The position numbers were made by a program, and so were the translations under genes. Shown in pieces: positions 9,241 through 18,042 of a stretch of 64,000 bases of DNA. Below the pieces are notes generated by a model that was not told the DNA's origin, did not search any database, and saw nothing but the letters and a program-made list of their open reading frames with translations. Each line of letters starts with the position of its first letter. The stretch's first letter is position 1. Source of the DNA: Seleniivibrio woodruffii (GTDB taxonomy: Bacteria > Chrysiogenota > Deferribacteres > Deferribacterales > Geovibrionaceae); NCBI RefSeq assembly GCF_004339245.1, contig NZ_SMGG01000005.1, forward strand, positions 124,001 to 188,000. Reading direction: 5' to 3'.

Positions 9241-9280
9241 GATGCCGTGTCCCTCTTAAGTGGATGCGGCATCGATTTTT
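9241..9280 (+). terminator. Intrinsic terminator of the nar operon
   Basis: GATGCCG (9241-9247) pairs with CGGCATC (9267-9273). Inner TCC/GGA pairs extend the stem, and the hairpin is followed by ATTTTT (9275-9280). It lies seven bases after the narI stop. Confidence 0.8.
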
Positions 9281-9300
9281 AACGCATACTTATTTTCCGG

Positions 9301-9331
9301 TTGAGCATATCGGAATTTAACATGTTATACT
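9301..9331 (+). promoter_or_regulatory. Probable sigma-70 promoter of hcp
   Basis: TTGAGC (9301-9306) and TTATAC/TATACT (9325-9331) are spaced by 18-19 bases. The palindrome AACATGTT (9319-9326) overlaps the -10 and could be an operator. No clear FNR box is visible here. AGGAGG at 9355-9360 precedes the hcp ATG at 9368. Confidence 0.5.
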
Positions 9332-9367
9332 TAATCAGTTTCACCATTTAAGTTAGGAGGTAACTAA

Positions 9368-10996
9368 ATGAGCATGTTTTGTTTTCAGTGTCAGGAGACA
9401 GCGAAAGGCACCGGATGTACTGTTCAGGGTGTCTGCGGAAAAAAAGAAGACACCGCAGGACTGCAGGATCTTCTGGTCTACATTCTTAAAGGACTTGCTG
9501 TGGTTTCCGAAGAGGCAAAAGCCAGAGGCATCAAAACAGAATCTAACGGTCTGTTCGTATGTCAGGCACTCTTTGCAACAATTACCAACGCAAACTTTGA
9601 CAACGACAGAATAATAGAGCTTATCGGCGATGCAATGGCCAGAAGAGACGCTTTGAAAGCGGAGCTGAGCATTGCCGGAGGAATAGACTGTGTTACATGG
9701 AAAGGCAGTGTTGCAGACTATCCTGCAAAAGCGGCCTCTGTGGGCGTTCTGTCTCAGGCCAACGAAGATGTCAGATCCCTTCGTGAGCTTCTGATATACG
9801 GTCTCAAAGGTATGGCGGCATACACGGAACATGCGGCCATGCTCGGTTTCCAGAAGCAGGAGATCTATGACTTTATGTCTGCGGCTCTGGCCTCCACAAC
9901 TAAAGACCTCTCTGTGGACGAAATGGTCGGAATGGTGATGAAGTGCGGCGAGGTCGCCGTTACCGCAATGGCTCTTCTGGACGAGGCGAACACCTCAACT
10001 TACGGCAATCCTGAAATAACTCAGGTTAACATCGGCGTAAGACAGAATCCCGGAATCCTCATCTCCGGTCACGACCTGAAAGATATGGAAGAACTTCTCA
10101 AACAGACAGAGGGAACAGGGGTCGACGTTTATACCCACAGCGAAATGCTCCCAGCAAACTACTATCCCGCATTCAAGAAATATAAGCATTTCGTAGGAAA
10201 CTACGGAAACGCATGGTGGGAGCAGGCAAAAGAGTTCGAATCGTTCAACGGTGCGATCCTTATGACAACAAACTGCATCACACCCGTTAAAGATTCATAC
10301 AAAGACAGATTTTTCACAACAGGAATGGCCGGCTGGCCGGGATGCACCCATATCGGCGACAGACCCGAAGGCGGCGCAAAGGACTTCTCAGCCGTAATTG
10401 TGAAAGCTAAGACCTGCAAACCCCCTGTTGAAATCGAGACAGGATCGATAGTCGGCGGATTCGCACACGCACAGGTCATGGCTCTTGCGGACAAGGTCGT
10501 GGACGCTGTTAAGAGCGGAGCCGTTAAACGCTTCGTGGTCATGGCCGGATGTGACGGCCGCCACAAAACAAGGGAATATTTCTCTCAGGTGGCGGAAGCT
10601 CTGCCCAAGGACATGATAATCCTTACAGCCGGATGCGCAAAATACCGCTATAACAAGCTCCCCCTCGGCGACATCGGCGGAATCCCCCGTGTTCTGGATG
10701 CCGGACAGTGCAACGACTCATATTCGCTGGCGTTCATCGCCCTTAAACTTAAAGAGGTTTTCGGGCTGAAAGACATCAACGAACTCCCCATATCCTACGA
10801 CATCGCATGGTATGAGCAGAAGGCCGTTGTGGTTCTGCTGGCTCTGCTCTTCCTCGGGGTGAAGGGCATCAGGCTCGGACCGACCCTTCCCGGATTCCTC
10901 TCCCCCAACGTTGCGAAAGTGCTGGTGGAGAACTTTAACATCAGGCCCATCGGCTCCGTTGCCGATGATGTTGCGGCCATCACCGCAGGCAGATAA
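9368..10996 (+). CDS. hcp: Hybrid cluster protein (hydroxylamine / NO reductase)
   Basis: Hcp is a cytoplasmic iron-sulfur enzyme that reduces nitric oxide (and hydroxylamine in vitro) and protects cells that respire nitrate. The 542 residues begin with Cys5, Cys8, Cys17 and Cys23 (CX2CX8CX5C), the arrangement of strict-anaerobe Hcp proteins such as Desulfovibrio, unlike the longer spacing of enterobacterial Hcp. Further conserved stretches are [19 protein letters not shown] and [15 protein letters not shown], the latter with hybrid-cluster ligands. The gene has its own promoter and terminator and no Hcr reductase gene beside it. Its place behind narGHJI fits detoxification of NO made during nitrate or nitrite reduction. 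Confidence 0.96.
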   Translation: MSMFCFQCQETAKGTGCTVQGVCGKKEDTAGLQDLLVYILKGLAVVSEEAKARGIKTESNGLFVCQALFATITNANFDNDRIIELIGDAMARRDALKAELSIAGGIDCVTWKGSVADYPAKAASVGVLSQANEDVRSLRELLIYGLKGMAAYTEHAAMLGFQKQEIYDFMSAALASTTKDLSVDEMVGMVMKCGEVAVTAMALLDEANTSTYGNPEITQVNIGVRQNPGILISGHDLKDMEELLKQTEGTGVDVYTHSEMLPANYYPAFKKYKHFVGNYGNAWWEQAKEFESFNGAILMTTNCITPVKDSYKDRFFTTGMAGWPGCTHIGDRPEGGAKDFSAVIVKAKTCKPPVEIETGSIVGGFAHAQVMALADKVVDAVKSGAVKRFVVMAGCDGRHKTREYFSQVAEALPKDMIILTAGCAKYRYNKLPLGDIGGIPRVLDAGQCNDSYSLAFIALKLKEVFGLKDINELPISYDIAWYEQKAVVVLLALLFLGVKGIRLGPTLPGFLSPNVAKVLVENFNIRPIGSVADDVAAITAGR

Positions 10997-11003
10997 ATAT
11001 CTT

Positions 11004-11035
11004 AAAAGGGTACGGCTCCGGCTGTACCCTTTTTT
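11004..11035 (+). terminator. Intrinsic terminator of hcp
   Basis: AAAAGGGTAC (11004-11013) pairs perfectly with GTACCCTTTT around a ten-base loop and runs into a T tract (to 11035). The next gene starts 19 bases later. Confidence 0.88.
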
Positions 11036-11053
11036 CTCACCGAAGGAGAACAG

Positions 11054-11671
11054 GTGCTTTCTGATAAATCAAAGAAATTCACTCTGATAGAAATATCCGA
11101 CGAAGATGTTTTCGAGGCCATGAGATCCATTCAGGGATACATCGACATTACCCCCGCAGACTTTCGTGAAGTATACAAAGCGGCATACGGACTGGCAAAA
11201 ATGAGATTCATGCAGACACTCACCGCAGCGGACATAATGACCGAAGGAGTGCACGTTCTGGGTGAGAACACGTCCCTTTATGAAGCCGCCCTGTTTCTGG
11301 CTGAAAAGGGCATAACCGGGGCTCCTGTGACGGATGCGCAGGGGAAACTCAGCGGAGTGATATCCGAAAAGGATTTCATGAGCTGTATGGGAGCGGAAAA
11401 AAGGGATTCCTTCATGCTTATTGTGGCACGTCAGCTCAGAGACGGAAAAAACCTTGCCGAAAACCTGAACGGACGAACCGTAGGCGACATAATGACCGCT
11501 CCGGCCATAACAATATCCGCAGACACACCCGTCAGCCGGATATCATCAATCATGGGTGAGAAGAACATCAACAGGCTTCCTGTTCTGGATTCTTCAGGCA
11601 GTCTGGCGGGCATAGTCACCCGATCCGACCTCATAAGTTCTTTCAACATGCTTGGTGACGGCGATGCGTAA
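11054..11671 (+). CDS. Tandem CBS-domain protein
   Basis: The protein has 205 residues: a short helical N-terminal part (1-55) and two CBS domains (about 57-112, starting ADIMTEGVHVL, and about 145-198, starting VGDIMTAPAITI). CBS pairs bind adenine nucleotides and regulate partner proteins. The start is GTG 11054, behind a strong AAGGAGA. The 3' end overlaps the start of the HPP membrane protein gene, and HPP and CBS domains are found fused in many proteins, so this is probably the detached regulatory half of an HPP transporter. The function is inferred from that relation. Confidence 0.82.
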   Translation: MLSDKSKKFTLIEISDEDVFEAMRSIQGYIDITPADFREVYKAAYGLAKMRFMQTLTAADIMTEGVHVLGENTSLYEAALFLAEKGITGAPVTDAQGKLSGVISEKDFMSCMGAEKRDSFMLIVARQLRDGKNLAENLNGRTVGDIMTAPAITISADTPVSRISSIMGEKNINRLPVLDSSGSLAGIVTRSDLISSFNMLGDGDA

Positions 11672-12203
11672 CTTTTTCGGCAAAATGAAAGGCCGCACCC
11701 AAAGCCCCCCCAGAGTGGACATGTCGGAGGTTATCTGGTCATGGACAGGCAGTTTCATAGGCATATCCGCCGTGGGACTCATCCATTTCAGCCTGCTGGA
11801 TCAGACCTCGCTCATTATGATAATCGGGTCATTCGGCGCATCGGCGGTTCTGGTTTACGGTGTCACCCGAAGCCCGCTCTCACAGCCGAGAAATCTCATC
11901 GGCGGACACATAATCTCGGCGGCAACAGGTGTCACCGCATATCTCATAGCAGGAAAAATTCCGTGGCTGGCGGCGGCACTGGCCGTTTCAAGCGCCATCG
12001 CCATAATGCATATCACAAAAACCCTCCACCCGCCCGGCGGAGCAACCGCTCTCATTGCCGTCATAGGCGGAGATTCAATTCACAACCTCGGCTATCTCTA
12101 CGTTCTCATGCCCGCAGGACTGGGAGCACTGACCCTGCTTGTAATAGCCCTGCTGGTTAACAATCTGGCTCCCAAAAGGCGATACCCTGAATTCTGGCTG
12201 TAA
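11664..12203 (+). CDS. HPP family membrane protein
   Basis: The protein has 179 residues and about four to five membrane helices, with the family motif LHPPGGATAL near residue 118 and the conserved GSFGASAVLVYG. Plant chloroplast and cyanobacterial members have been linked to nitrite transport, which suits the position next to narK-narGHJI and hcp, but that role here is inference. The reading frame is open from TTG 11652 and GTG 11655; ATG 11664 is chosen because the family start is close to it. All candidate starts overlap the CBS gene, which implies translational coupling. No terminator is seen before the converging operon ends at 12234. Confidence 0.82.
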   Translation: MRNFFGKMKGRTQSPPRVDMSEVIWSWTGSFIGISAVGLIHFSLLDQTSLIMIIGSFGASAVLVYGVTRSPLSQPRNLIGGHIISAATGVTAYLIAGKIPWLAAALAVSSAIAIMHITKTLHPPGGATALIAVIGGDSIHNLGYLYVLMPAGLGALTLLVIALLVNNLAPKRRYPEFWL

Positions 12204-12233
12204 AACCACAGGCGTACGCTTTAAAAAGGAGTT

Positions 12234-12938
12234 TCAGACTATCCTGTCGGCATCCTCAACAAGGTCGACAAAAGCTCCGGTAGGCTCCACAATTTTTATA
12301 ATTCTGCTTAAACCGTATACTATTATACTCTTATGCCCTTGCCCGCCGCCCTCTTCAATTATAAACATTTCTATGACACCCACCGCAATCACGGCAACAG
12401 CCAGAGAGGTCTCCAGTTTCGGGTGATTAAAAAACCGTGATATTTTCGGAACCAGCTTCCGCATAAATTCGTTTTTATGCTCCTGCTTCCGCATAAAAGT
12501 CACTGAATCCAGCAGAACACTCTGACTTTTAAAGAACAATATCAGTCCGCTGAGCACCGCTCCCAGATGCCATACGGACATTTTGTCCTTAACGTCGGAA
12601 AACTCCTCGATCATCTCAACCGTGCCTATGATCATGAGCAGAAGAGCAACAGCCAGATTGAAAACCCAGTGTTCGGAAATACTGCGCATAAACGCCAGCA
12701 CACCCTTTTTTTTATCCACCGTGTCGCCTATGAGCGCAGTTCCCGTCATCAGCGAAAGCAGCCCTTTAAAAAAAATGACAAGGCTGAAAACGGCAATGGC
12801 ATGGTGGGTTTCAACACCTTCTGAAACCTCCTGCCTGTAGCCGAAAAGCTCCTGAAATTCGGTGAGGGCGCAGACGAACATGAGGATACCCACCGTTACG
12901 TCCAGATATTTGTTGGATGCAATCTTTTTTAAAACCAT
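12234..12938 (-). CDS. Membrane protein with three internal repeats, unknown function
   Basis: I do not recognise a named family. The 234 residues divide into three similar units (about 8-70, 87-150 and 168-222). Each has a helix ending in acidic residues (ALTEFQELFG, GTVEMIEEFSD, GVIEMFIIEEGG) followed by a linker, His or Gly, and a second helix (AVFSLVIFFKGLL, AVLSGLILFFKSQ, IIVYGLSRIIKIV). About six membrane segments are expected. The frame is open upstream to 13001, but ATG 12938 clears the upstream gene and fits the protein start best. It is the last gene of the eleven-gene operon. The small protein at 17174-17494 looks like a single copy of the same unit. Confidence 0.72.
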   Translation of the reverse strand: MVLKKIASNKYLDVTVGILMFVCALTEFQELFGYRQEVSEGVETHHAIAVFSLVIFFKGLLSLMTGTALIGDTVDKKKGVLAFMRSISEHWVFNLAVALLLMIIGTVEMIEEFSDVKDKMSVWHLGAVLSGLILFFKSQSVLLDSVTFMRKQEHKNEFMRKLVPKISRFFNHPKLETSLAVAVIAVGVIEMFIIEEGGGQGHKSIIVYGLSRIIKIVEPTGAFVDLVEDADRIV

Positions 12939-12964
12939 ATTTACACAGTACCTGCAGTGTTTTT

Positions 12965-15100
12965 CTATTTTATGTCGTCGGGACTGTTTATCACTTCGCA
13001 TTCTTCTTCAAGCTCCTCGCTTCCGATCTCCTCAAGAGGCTGACCCTTTGCCCCGGCTATATAAAATGGTTCGTCGAGGTCGAGCTTCTGCCGCTCAAAA
13101 GTTATGGCACGGACACCTTCGGGTGAAATATACGTCAGACCCGACATTACTATAACAACCTTCTCCGCACCGCTGATATCCTCACAAGCCTTACGGAATG
13201 CACCGAGGCCTCTGCTGTCGAACTCGCCGCTCATATATATCTTCCCGATATTTCCCGCCATTTCGCCGTAGCAAGTGAAATGAACTGAAAAGCCCGTGGG
13301 CACCAGCCGCACCTTGACCCTCACCCTGTCCGCCGATTCGGGCAGCCGAACCGTGAGATTCTCAGCATCAAACTCCGAATAGGGTTTTCCGTCTATCTCA
13401 ACAGAAGCTATCGAAACGCTGCCCTTTGGAAGAATATCCGGCGAAACACGCAGAATATTGTCGGGCAGGTTGTTCGGATATGGTTTGAAATAAAAATCCA
13501 TAGGTTCCTTGGTTATCAGCAGATTTGTATAAACCGCCGCCAGATAGCAGAGTTCGAACGAGTGATATCCGCTCATGGAGTGGCTGCCTTTCTCACGCTC
13601 CGTTCCCAGAAGATATGGCAGACCGTTTGCAAGAACGTTGAAATATACACCGCCGGAATCATGGTCGAGGAACCATGCGTTATAGAAAGATGATGATTCC
13701 CGTGCATATTTCAGATATTCGGGTTTGCCCAGAATTCCGTAAAGAATCAGGTATGCCAGAATCCCCTGCTCCTGCTGCCACCATGCCTTTCTGTCATGCC
13801 ATGCGAAACGGTGAAATTTTTCTCCCTGCGCCAGTTCGCGCTCAACCACGTCGTACCAGCCGCATCTCTGCTTATCCATTCCGTGTTCCGGCATCAGAGT
13901 GGCTATCCGTTCCGCCATCAGCCTGTACTTTTCGTCTCCGGTTTCGGAGATTATACGCATAAGGTTCCATGCTATCTTAAGATTGTGCCCCACAACCGCT
14001 CTGTTCTGCTGCCATCCCCATGTCTGGTCTTTGCTCCAGTCCTCGTGGAACTTTTCCTGAACGAAGGCGGAATTTTCATAGTCGGGGAACCTTTCTATTA
14101 TGGTATCGGCACAGTATTTCAGCATGTCGCCGTATTTTTTCTGGCCTGTTGCAAGATAAAGGTTGATGAGATACGCCGGAGCATGGTCGCCCACGGAGTT
14201 CCAGTTTTTTCTGGCTCTGTCATGTGTGAGAGAATCCGCACGGGGATCGAAAGTTATGGGGTCGATATGGGAGAAATAGCCGCCGAGTTCCGTATCTTTG
14301 AAATATTTTTCAAACAGGTTGATGGTGAGCCTTGCGTCTTCGGCGATACGCTTGTCACCTGTCGCCCTGAATGTCTGGACGGGACCTGCCAGAGCATATA
14401 TCTGCTCGTAGGCGGGAATTGCGTCATAATCGTCGCCGAACTCCGAAGCCAGAATTTTTTTCTCTCTGCTGCCTTTAACGTCTATGGCGTGGTACCAGTA
14501 GCACATGTCCTCCGATGATTCCAGAGCTCTGAAATGACTTCGGAGATATTCGGTTCCCTTTTCCGCCGCTTCAAGATATTTTTCGTTGCCCGTGATCAGA
14601 TATGCCGAAGCAAATCCATATACAAGTCTGGAGATCGTGTCGGTTTCCTGACGGAAATCCCCCTCTTTGGAACCGCCGAGAGAGAGATGGGTTCTGTAGT
14701 TTCTATAGTCTATCTCGCCGTCGCCGAACTGGGCGTTGATATAAAAATCCGCAAGCTGTTCAACCTGCTTTATCCACCAGTCCTGCTTTTCGAAACGGAA
14801 CTCGGATCTGGTTCTGCCGACGAAAACAATGTGTTTTGCCTCGAAAGGTTTTCCTTCTTCCGGAAAAAAGATGCCGTAGACGAACAGAAACCGTCCGTTT
14901 TCCAGCATATCTCTCAAAGTTCCTGTGCAGTCGAGATACCCCTCGCCGAGGTTTCTGGACATCTCCGCATAAACGGTGGGGGTGAGTTTCACCTGAAAAT
15001 CCCTGCCGTCGGATGTTTTAAGAACGAAAATATCGGTTTTGAAATCGAAAGACTCCACGTAGCCTGCTATCATGTCCGAAAAAGTAAAATCAGCTTTCAT
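12965..15100 (-). CDS. N-acylglucosamine 2-epimerase-fold protein with C-terminal STAS domain
   Basis: The protein has 711 residues. The first 95 or so form a beta-rich N-terminal domain. The middle (about 110-540) reads like the alpha/alpha-barrel of the AGE/cellobiose epimerase superfamily, with Trp- and His-rich stretches such as WGWQQNRAVVGHNLKIAWN, RFAWHDRKAWWQQEQG and HSMSGYHSFELCYLA. A beta-sandwich-like segment follows, and residues about 618-700 look like a STAS (anti-sigma antagonist) domain. In the STAS signature the site usually read as DSSG is SPEG, so the normal phospho-serine is replaced. The substrate is unknown; a sugar is likely given the neighbour glgX. The ribosome binding site GGAGGG precedes ATG 15100. 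This domain fusion is unusual. Confidence 0.78.
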   Translation of the reverse strand: MKADFTFSDMIAGYVESFDFKTDIFVLKTSDGRDFQVKLTPTVYAEMSRNLGEGYLDCTGTLRDMLENGRFLFVYGIFFPEEGKPFEAKHIVFVGRTRSEFRFEKQDWWIKQVEQLADFYINAQFGDGEIDYRNYRTHLSLGGSKEGDFRQETDTISRLVYGFASAYLITGNEKYLEAAEKGTEYLRSHFRALESSEDMCYWYHAIDVKGSREKKILASEFGDDYDAIPAYEQIYALAGPVQTFRATGDKRIAEDARLTINLFEKYFKDTELGGYFSHIDPITFDPRADSLTHDRARKNWNSVGDHAPAYLINLYLATGQKKYGDMLKYCADTIIERFPDYENSAFVQEKFHEDWSKDQTWGWQQNRAVVGHNLKIAWNLMRIISETGDEKYRLMAERIATLMPEHGMDKQRCGWYDVVERELAQGEKFHRFAWHDRKAWWQQEQGILAYLILYGILGKPEYLKYARESSSFYNAWFLDHDSGGVYFNVLANGLPYLLGTEREKGSHSMSGYHSFELCYLAAVYTNLLITKEPMDFYFKPYPNNLPDNILRVSPDILPKGSVSIASVEIDGKPYSEFDAENLTVRLPESADRVRVKVRLVPTGFSVHFTCYGEMAGNIGKIYMSGEFDSRGLGAFRKACEDISGAEKVVIVMSGLTYISPEGVRAITFERQKLDLDEPFYIAGAKGQPLEEIGSEELEEECEVINSPDDIK

Positions 15101-15111
15101 TCAGCCCTCCG

Positions 15112-17184
15112 TCAGTTTGATAAGAGTATGACAATGCTTCTGCCTTGCACCGTGACCGAATCAGCTTCAACGGAAGGCATGCTTTTGAAATCCGAAAAAT
15201 CGTCGGGGGAATTTTGTGCGGTATCTGCCAGAAGTCCCCATTTTATTCCTTTAATAGCCGGAACCCCGAACCGAAGAGGTTCCCAGTACATATTCATCAT
15301 CACGTGCAGATAGGTTTTTCCGTCCATGGCACTGAGGGTGAAAGCAAGCACCCTTGAGCCTTCATCATCCCAGTTCGGTCTGTTAAGCTCCGTCCCGTGC
15401 CATGTAACCTCCGGCATGCCGTTCTTGTCCTTTCCGTCGGAGAAAAACTCCGCCGAACGTAAGGCATGGAACCTTTTCCGCATCTTTATCAGTTTCTGCA
15501 CATATTCCAGAATGTCGGCGTTCTTTTCAGCAAACGTCCAGTCTGTCCAGCTGATTTCATTGTCCTGACAGTATGCGTTGTTGTTGCCCTGCTGGGTGCG
15601 GCATATCTCGTCCCCTGCCGTTATCATTGGAACACCCTTTGAAATCAGCAGTATTGTCAGAAAATTCTTTATCTGTCTTTTGCGCAGGCTGTTGACCGCC
15701 TCGTCGTCGGTTTCGCCTTCTGCTCCGCAGTTCCAGCTCAGGTTTTCGTCTATGCCGTCCCTGTTGTCCTCTCCGTTTGCATGGTTGTGTTTAGAGTCGT
15801 AAGCCGTAAGGTCGTACAGGGTGAACCCGTCGTGACAGGTGATGAAATTCACGCTGTTGACGGGCATACGCCCCGAAGGGCTGTAAAGGTCGCTGCTGCC
15901 GGACATTCTGTTCGCCAGCTCTCCGATAACCCCCGCATCGCCCTTAACGAATCTGCGCACCGCATCCCGGTATTTTCCGTTCCATTCCGCCCATCTTATA
16001 CCCGGGAAAGAGCCTATCTGATAAAGTCCGGCCGCATCCCAGGCCTCGGCTATGAGTTTTGTGTCCGCCAGAGCCTCCGAAAGCTCTATCTGCCACAGAA
16101 TCGGGGGGAATTTGAGAGGTTTCCCGTTCTCGTCTCTGGAAAGTATCGAACCTTCGTCGAACCTGAACCCGTCCACGTGCATCTCTTCAACCCAGAATTC
16201 CAGACACTCCCTTATCAGCTTTTCAGGGATAGGATGGTTGCATTTAAATGTGTTTCCGCATCCGGTATAGTCCATGTAGAACTGTTTTTCGCTCTCCACC
16301 AGATGATAATAGACACTATTGTCGAACCCTTTGAAATTTATCATCGGCCCCTTGTGGTTGCCCTCGTCAGTGTGGTTAAAAACCACATCCATAATGACCT
16401 CGATGCCCTCTTTGTGCAGAGCCTTGACCATATCCCTGAACTCCTTTATGTGTTCGCCCTCTTCGGGTGAAACGCAGTAGCCGGGGTGGGGAGAAAAAAA
16501 GCTGATAGTGCTGTATCCCCAGTAGTTTGTCAGAGGTTTTCCGTCGGGTGAGTGGCCGATGACGGCCTTGTCGTCGAACTGCATTACAGGCAGAAGCTCA
16601 ACGGCGGTTATCCCCAGTTTTTTGAGATAAGGTATCTTTTCGATAATCCCCTTGTAAGTCCCGGGATTTCTGACCTTTGCACCTTTTCCCGCCGTAAACC
16701 CCTTAACGTGCATTTCATATATTATTGTCTCGTTCATGGGACGGTTCAGGGGTCTGTCGCCCTCCCAGTCATAATTTTCTATATCAATGATAACATTGCG
16801 CATTGCCGTGGTCAGGTTGCTGCCTTTGACGCACGCATTGCCCCTTACCCACAGATTGTCCGTTGAACCGAATCCGTAAGGATCCAGCAGAAGTTTCTCA
16901 TGGTCGAACCTGTGCCCCAGTCCTGTATCTCTGGGACCGTCCACGCTGTAGCCGTAGTGCATCCCCTCTTTCAGTCCTTCAACAAAAACGTGCCAGAAAT
17001 AGAAGGTTCTGTTCTTTTTAGGGTCAAGTTCGATTATCTGAAACGGTTCGGGGTCGTCATGTTCATTGAACAGATACAGACATACAGATGTGGCGCTCTG
17101 AGAAAACACGGAAAAGTTGACGCCGTTTTCACAAACCCTCGCCCCGAGAGGATGGGGACAGCCTCTTTGAACCTTATATTTCAT
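15112..17184 (-). CDS. glgX: Glycogen debranching enzyme, GH13 isoamylase type
   Basis: The enzyme cleaves alpha-1,6 branches of glycogen or limit dextrins in the cytoplasm. The 690 residues contain an N-terminal CBM48 domain (about 10-110) and a GH13 barrel with all four conserved regions: DVVFNH, GFRFDEGS (nucleophile Asp343), AEAWD (acid Glu380) and TCHDG (Asp452). It overlaps the small membrane protein gene by eleven bases and precedes the epimerase-fold gene by eleven bases. No other glycogen genes lie in the window, so this copy probably serves the operon's own purpose, perhaps release of maltodextrins or turnover of a storage glucan under the condition that induces the operon. That last point is inference. 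Confidence 0.93.
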   Translation of the reverse strand: MKYKVQRGCPHPLGARVCENGVNFSVFSQSATSVCLYLFNEHDDPEPFQIIELDPKKNRTFYFWHVFVEGLKEGMHYGYSVDGPRDTGLGHRFDHEKLLLDPYGFGSTDNLWVRGNACVKGSNLTTAMRNVIIDIENYDWEGDRPLNRPMNETIIYEMHVKGFTAGKGAKVRNPGTYKGIIEKIPYLKKLGITAVELLPVMQFDDKAVIGHSPDGKPLTNYWGYSTISFFSPHPGYCVSPEEGEHIKEFRDMVKALHKEGIEVIMDVVFNHTDEGNHKGPMINFKGFDNSVYYHLVESEKQFYMDYTGCGNTFKCNHPIPEKLIRECLEFWVEEMHVDGFRFDEGSILSRDENGKPLKFPPILWQIELSEALADTKLIAEAWDAAGLYQIGSFPGIRWAEWNGKYRDAVRRFVKGDAGVIGELANRMSGSSDLYSPSGRMPVNSVNFITCHDGFTLYDLTAYDSKHNHANGEDNRDGIDENLSWNCGAEGETDDEAVNSLRKRQIKNFLTILLISKGVPMITAGDEICRTQQGNNNAYCQDNEISWTDWTFAEKNADILEYVQKLIKMRKRFHALRSAEFFSDGKDKNGMPEVTWHGTELNRPNWDDEGSRVLAFTLSAMDGKTYLHVMMNMYWEPLRFGVPAIKGIKWGLLADTAQNSPDDFSDFKSMPSVEADSVTVQGRSIVILLSN

Positions 17185-17494
17185 TTCCTATCCTCTCTTC
17201 CAGCCTGCCGAGCCTGTTTTCAATGTCTGCCAGTCTGTCGGTTTCCCCGCTGTCCGGCTCAACCGCAGTTTCAATATTCATCGCCCCCATAATGATAAAA
17301 GCAAAGGCCGCTATTATGTTGAACGCACCCAGAATCAGGTAGCCGTAGGCAATATTGAACTCAACACCCAGAATGTTTTTGAAAAGATTCTCCGAAAGGG
17401 ATATCAGCCCCATGATTATCAGAACCACGCCGATAAAGAAAACGGTATGGTGGTCTCTGACTATCTTTTTGACAAGGAGGTTCAGATGTTTCAT
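17174..17494 (-). CDS. Small two-helix membrane protein with coiled-coil tail
   Basis: The protein has 106 residues. Two membrane helices (about 17-36 and 48-70) are joined by a short loop, followed by an acidic linker and a C-terminal heptad-like segment (DRLADIENRLGRLEERIG) that should form a coiled coil. The helix pair resembles one repeat of the last gene of the operon (12234-12938): a helix ending in an acidic or polar segment, then a second helix beginning GYLILGAF. It overlaps glgX at the 3' end and the PfpI-like gene at the 5' end. The function is unknown; it might be a membrane anchor or adaptor for operon products. Confidence 0.7.
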   Translation of the reverse strand: MKHLNLLVKKIVRDHHTVFFIGVVLIIMGLISLSENLFKNILGVEFNIAYGYLILGAFNIIAAFAFIIMGAMNIETAVEPDSGETDRLADIENRLGRLEERIGNEI

Positions 17495-18042
17495 TTTATC
17501 ATCCCGATTATGGTATGGGCAAAAAGCCCGCAGTGTTCGCCTGTTCTGGCTGTCACAAAGTCGCCGTCGGTGAATACGTCGCTGTCGACGTATTCAAGCC
17601 CGTAGTTTTTCGCATCACCCAGAAGATTGTTGTGAACAACCCCTTTGCGCCCCTTAAGAACTTCCGCCACAGGCGACATCAGCCAAAGGCCGTGACAGAT
17701 TATCCCCTTGATAATATTCTTATTTTCAAACGCACGCTTCATAAACAAAGATGCGGGCGGCAGTTTGGTGATGTCCTCGGTATATCTCAGCCTGTCGGCT
17801 GAGTACCCCGCCGGGACTATCACTGCGCTGTAAGATCCCAGCTCTTCGTCCGTCATATTTTCGAAACTTCTGTCACAGTCGAACGGGGCTTTGAACTCGT
17901 GTCCGTAAAAGGTCAGTTTGGGCTGCCCCCACAGTCTGGACATGAAATGCGCCTCTATCCCCTCTTCTGCGAAGCGGAAATGATAATAGAATATCTCCTT
18001 TTCGAAAAAATCCGTCTCGATGAGTATGGCAACCTTCTTCAT
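17491..18042 (-). CDS. DJ-1/PfpI family protein (second copy in operon)
   Basis: The protein has 183 residues with the flavodoxin-like DJ-1/PfpI fold. The nucleophile-elbow motif GIICHGLWLMSP places the reactive cysteine at 116, followed by a His as in the PfpI group. Members act as proteases, deglycases, glyoxalases or chaperones, so the exact activity cannot be read from sequence. It overlaps the upstream SnoaL-ankyrin gene by four bases. The operon begins with another, longer DJ-1/PfpI protein; the two are clearly different and not a recent duplication. Confidence 0.83.
   Translation of the reverse strand: MKKVAILIETDFFEKEIFYYHFRFAEEGIEAHFMSRLWGQPKLTFYGHEFKAPFDCDRSFENMTDEELGSYSAVIVPAGYSADRLRYTEDITKLPPASLFMKRAFENKNIIKGIICHGLWLMSPVAEVLKGRKGVVHNNLLGDAKNYGLEYVDSDVFTDGDFVTARTGEHCGLFAHTIIGMIK

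Noticed and set aside
9301-9367. FNR box upstream of hcp
   Set aside because: TTGAGC is followed by no matching TCAA half-site at the right distance; it fits a -35 element better.
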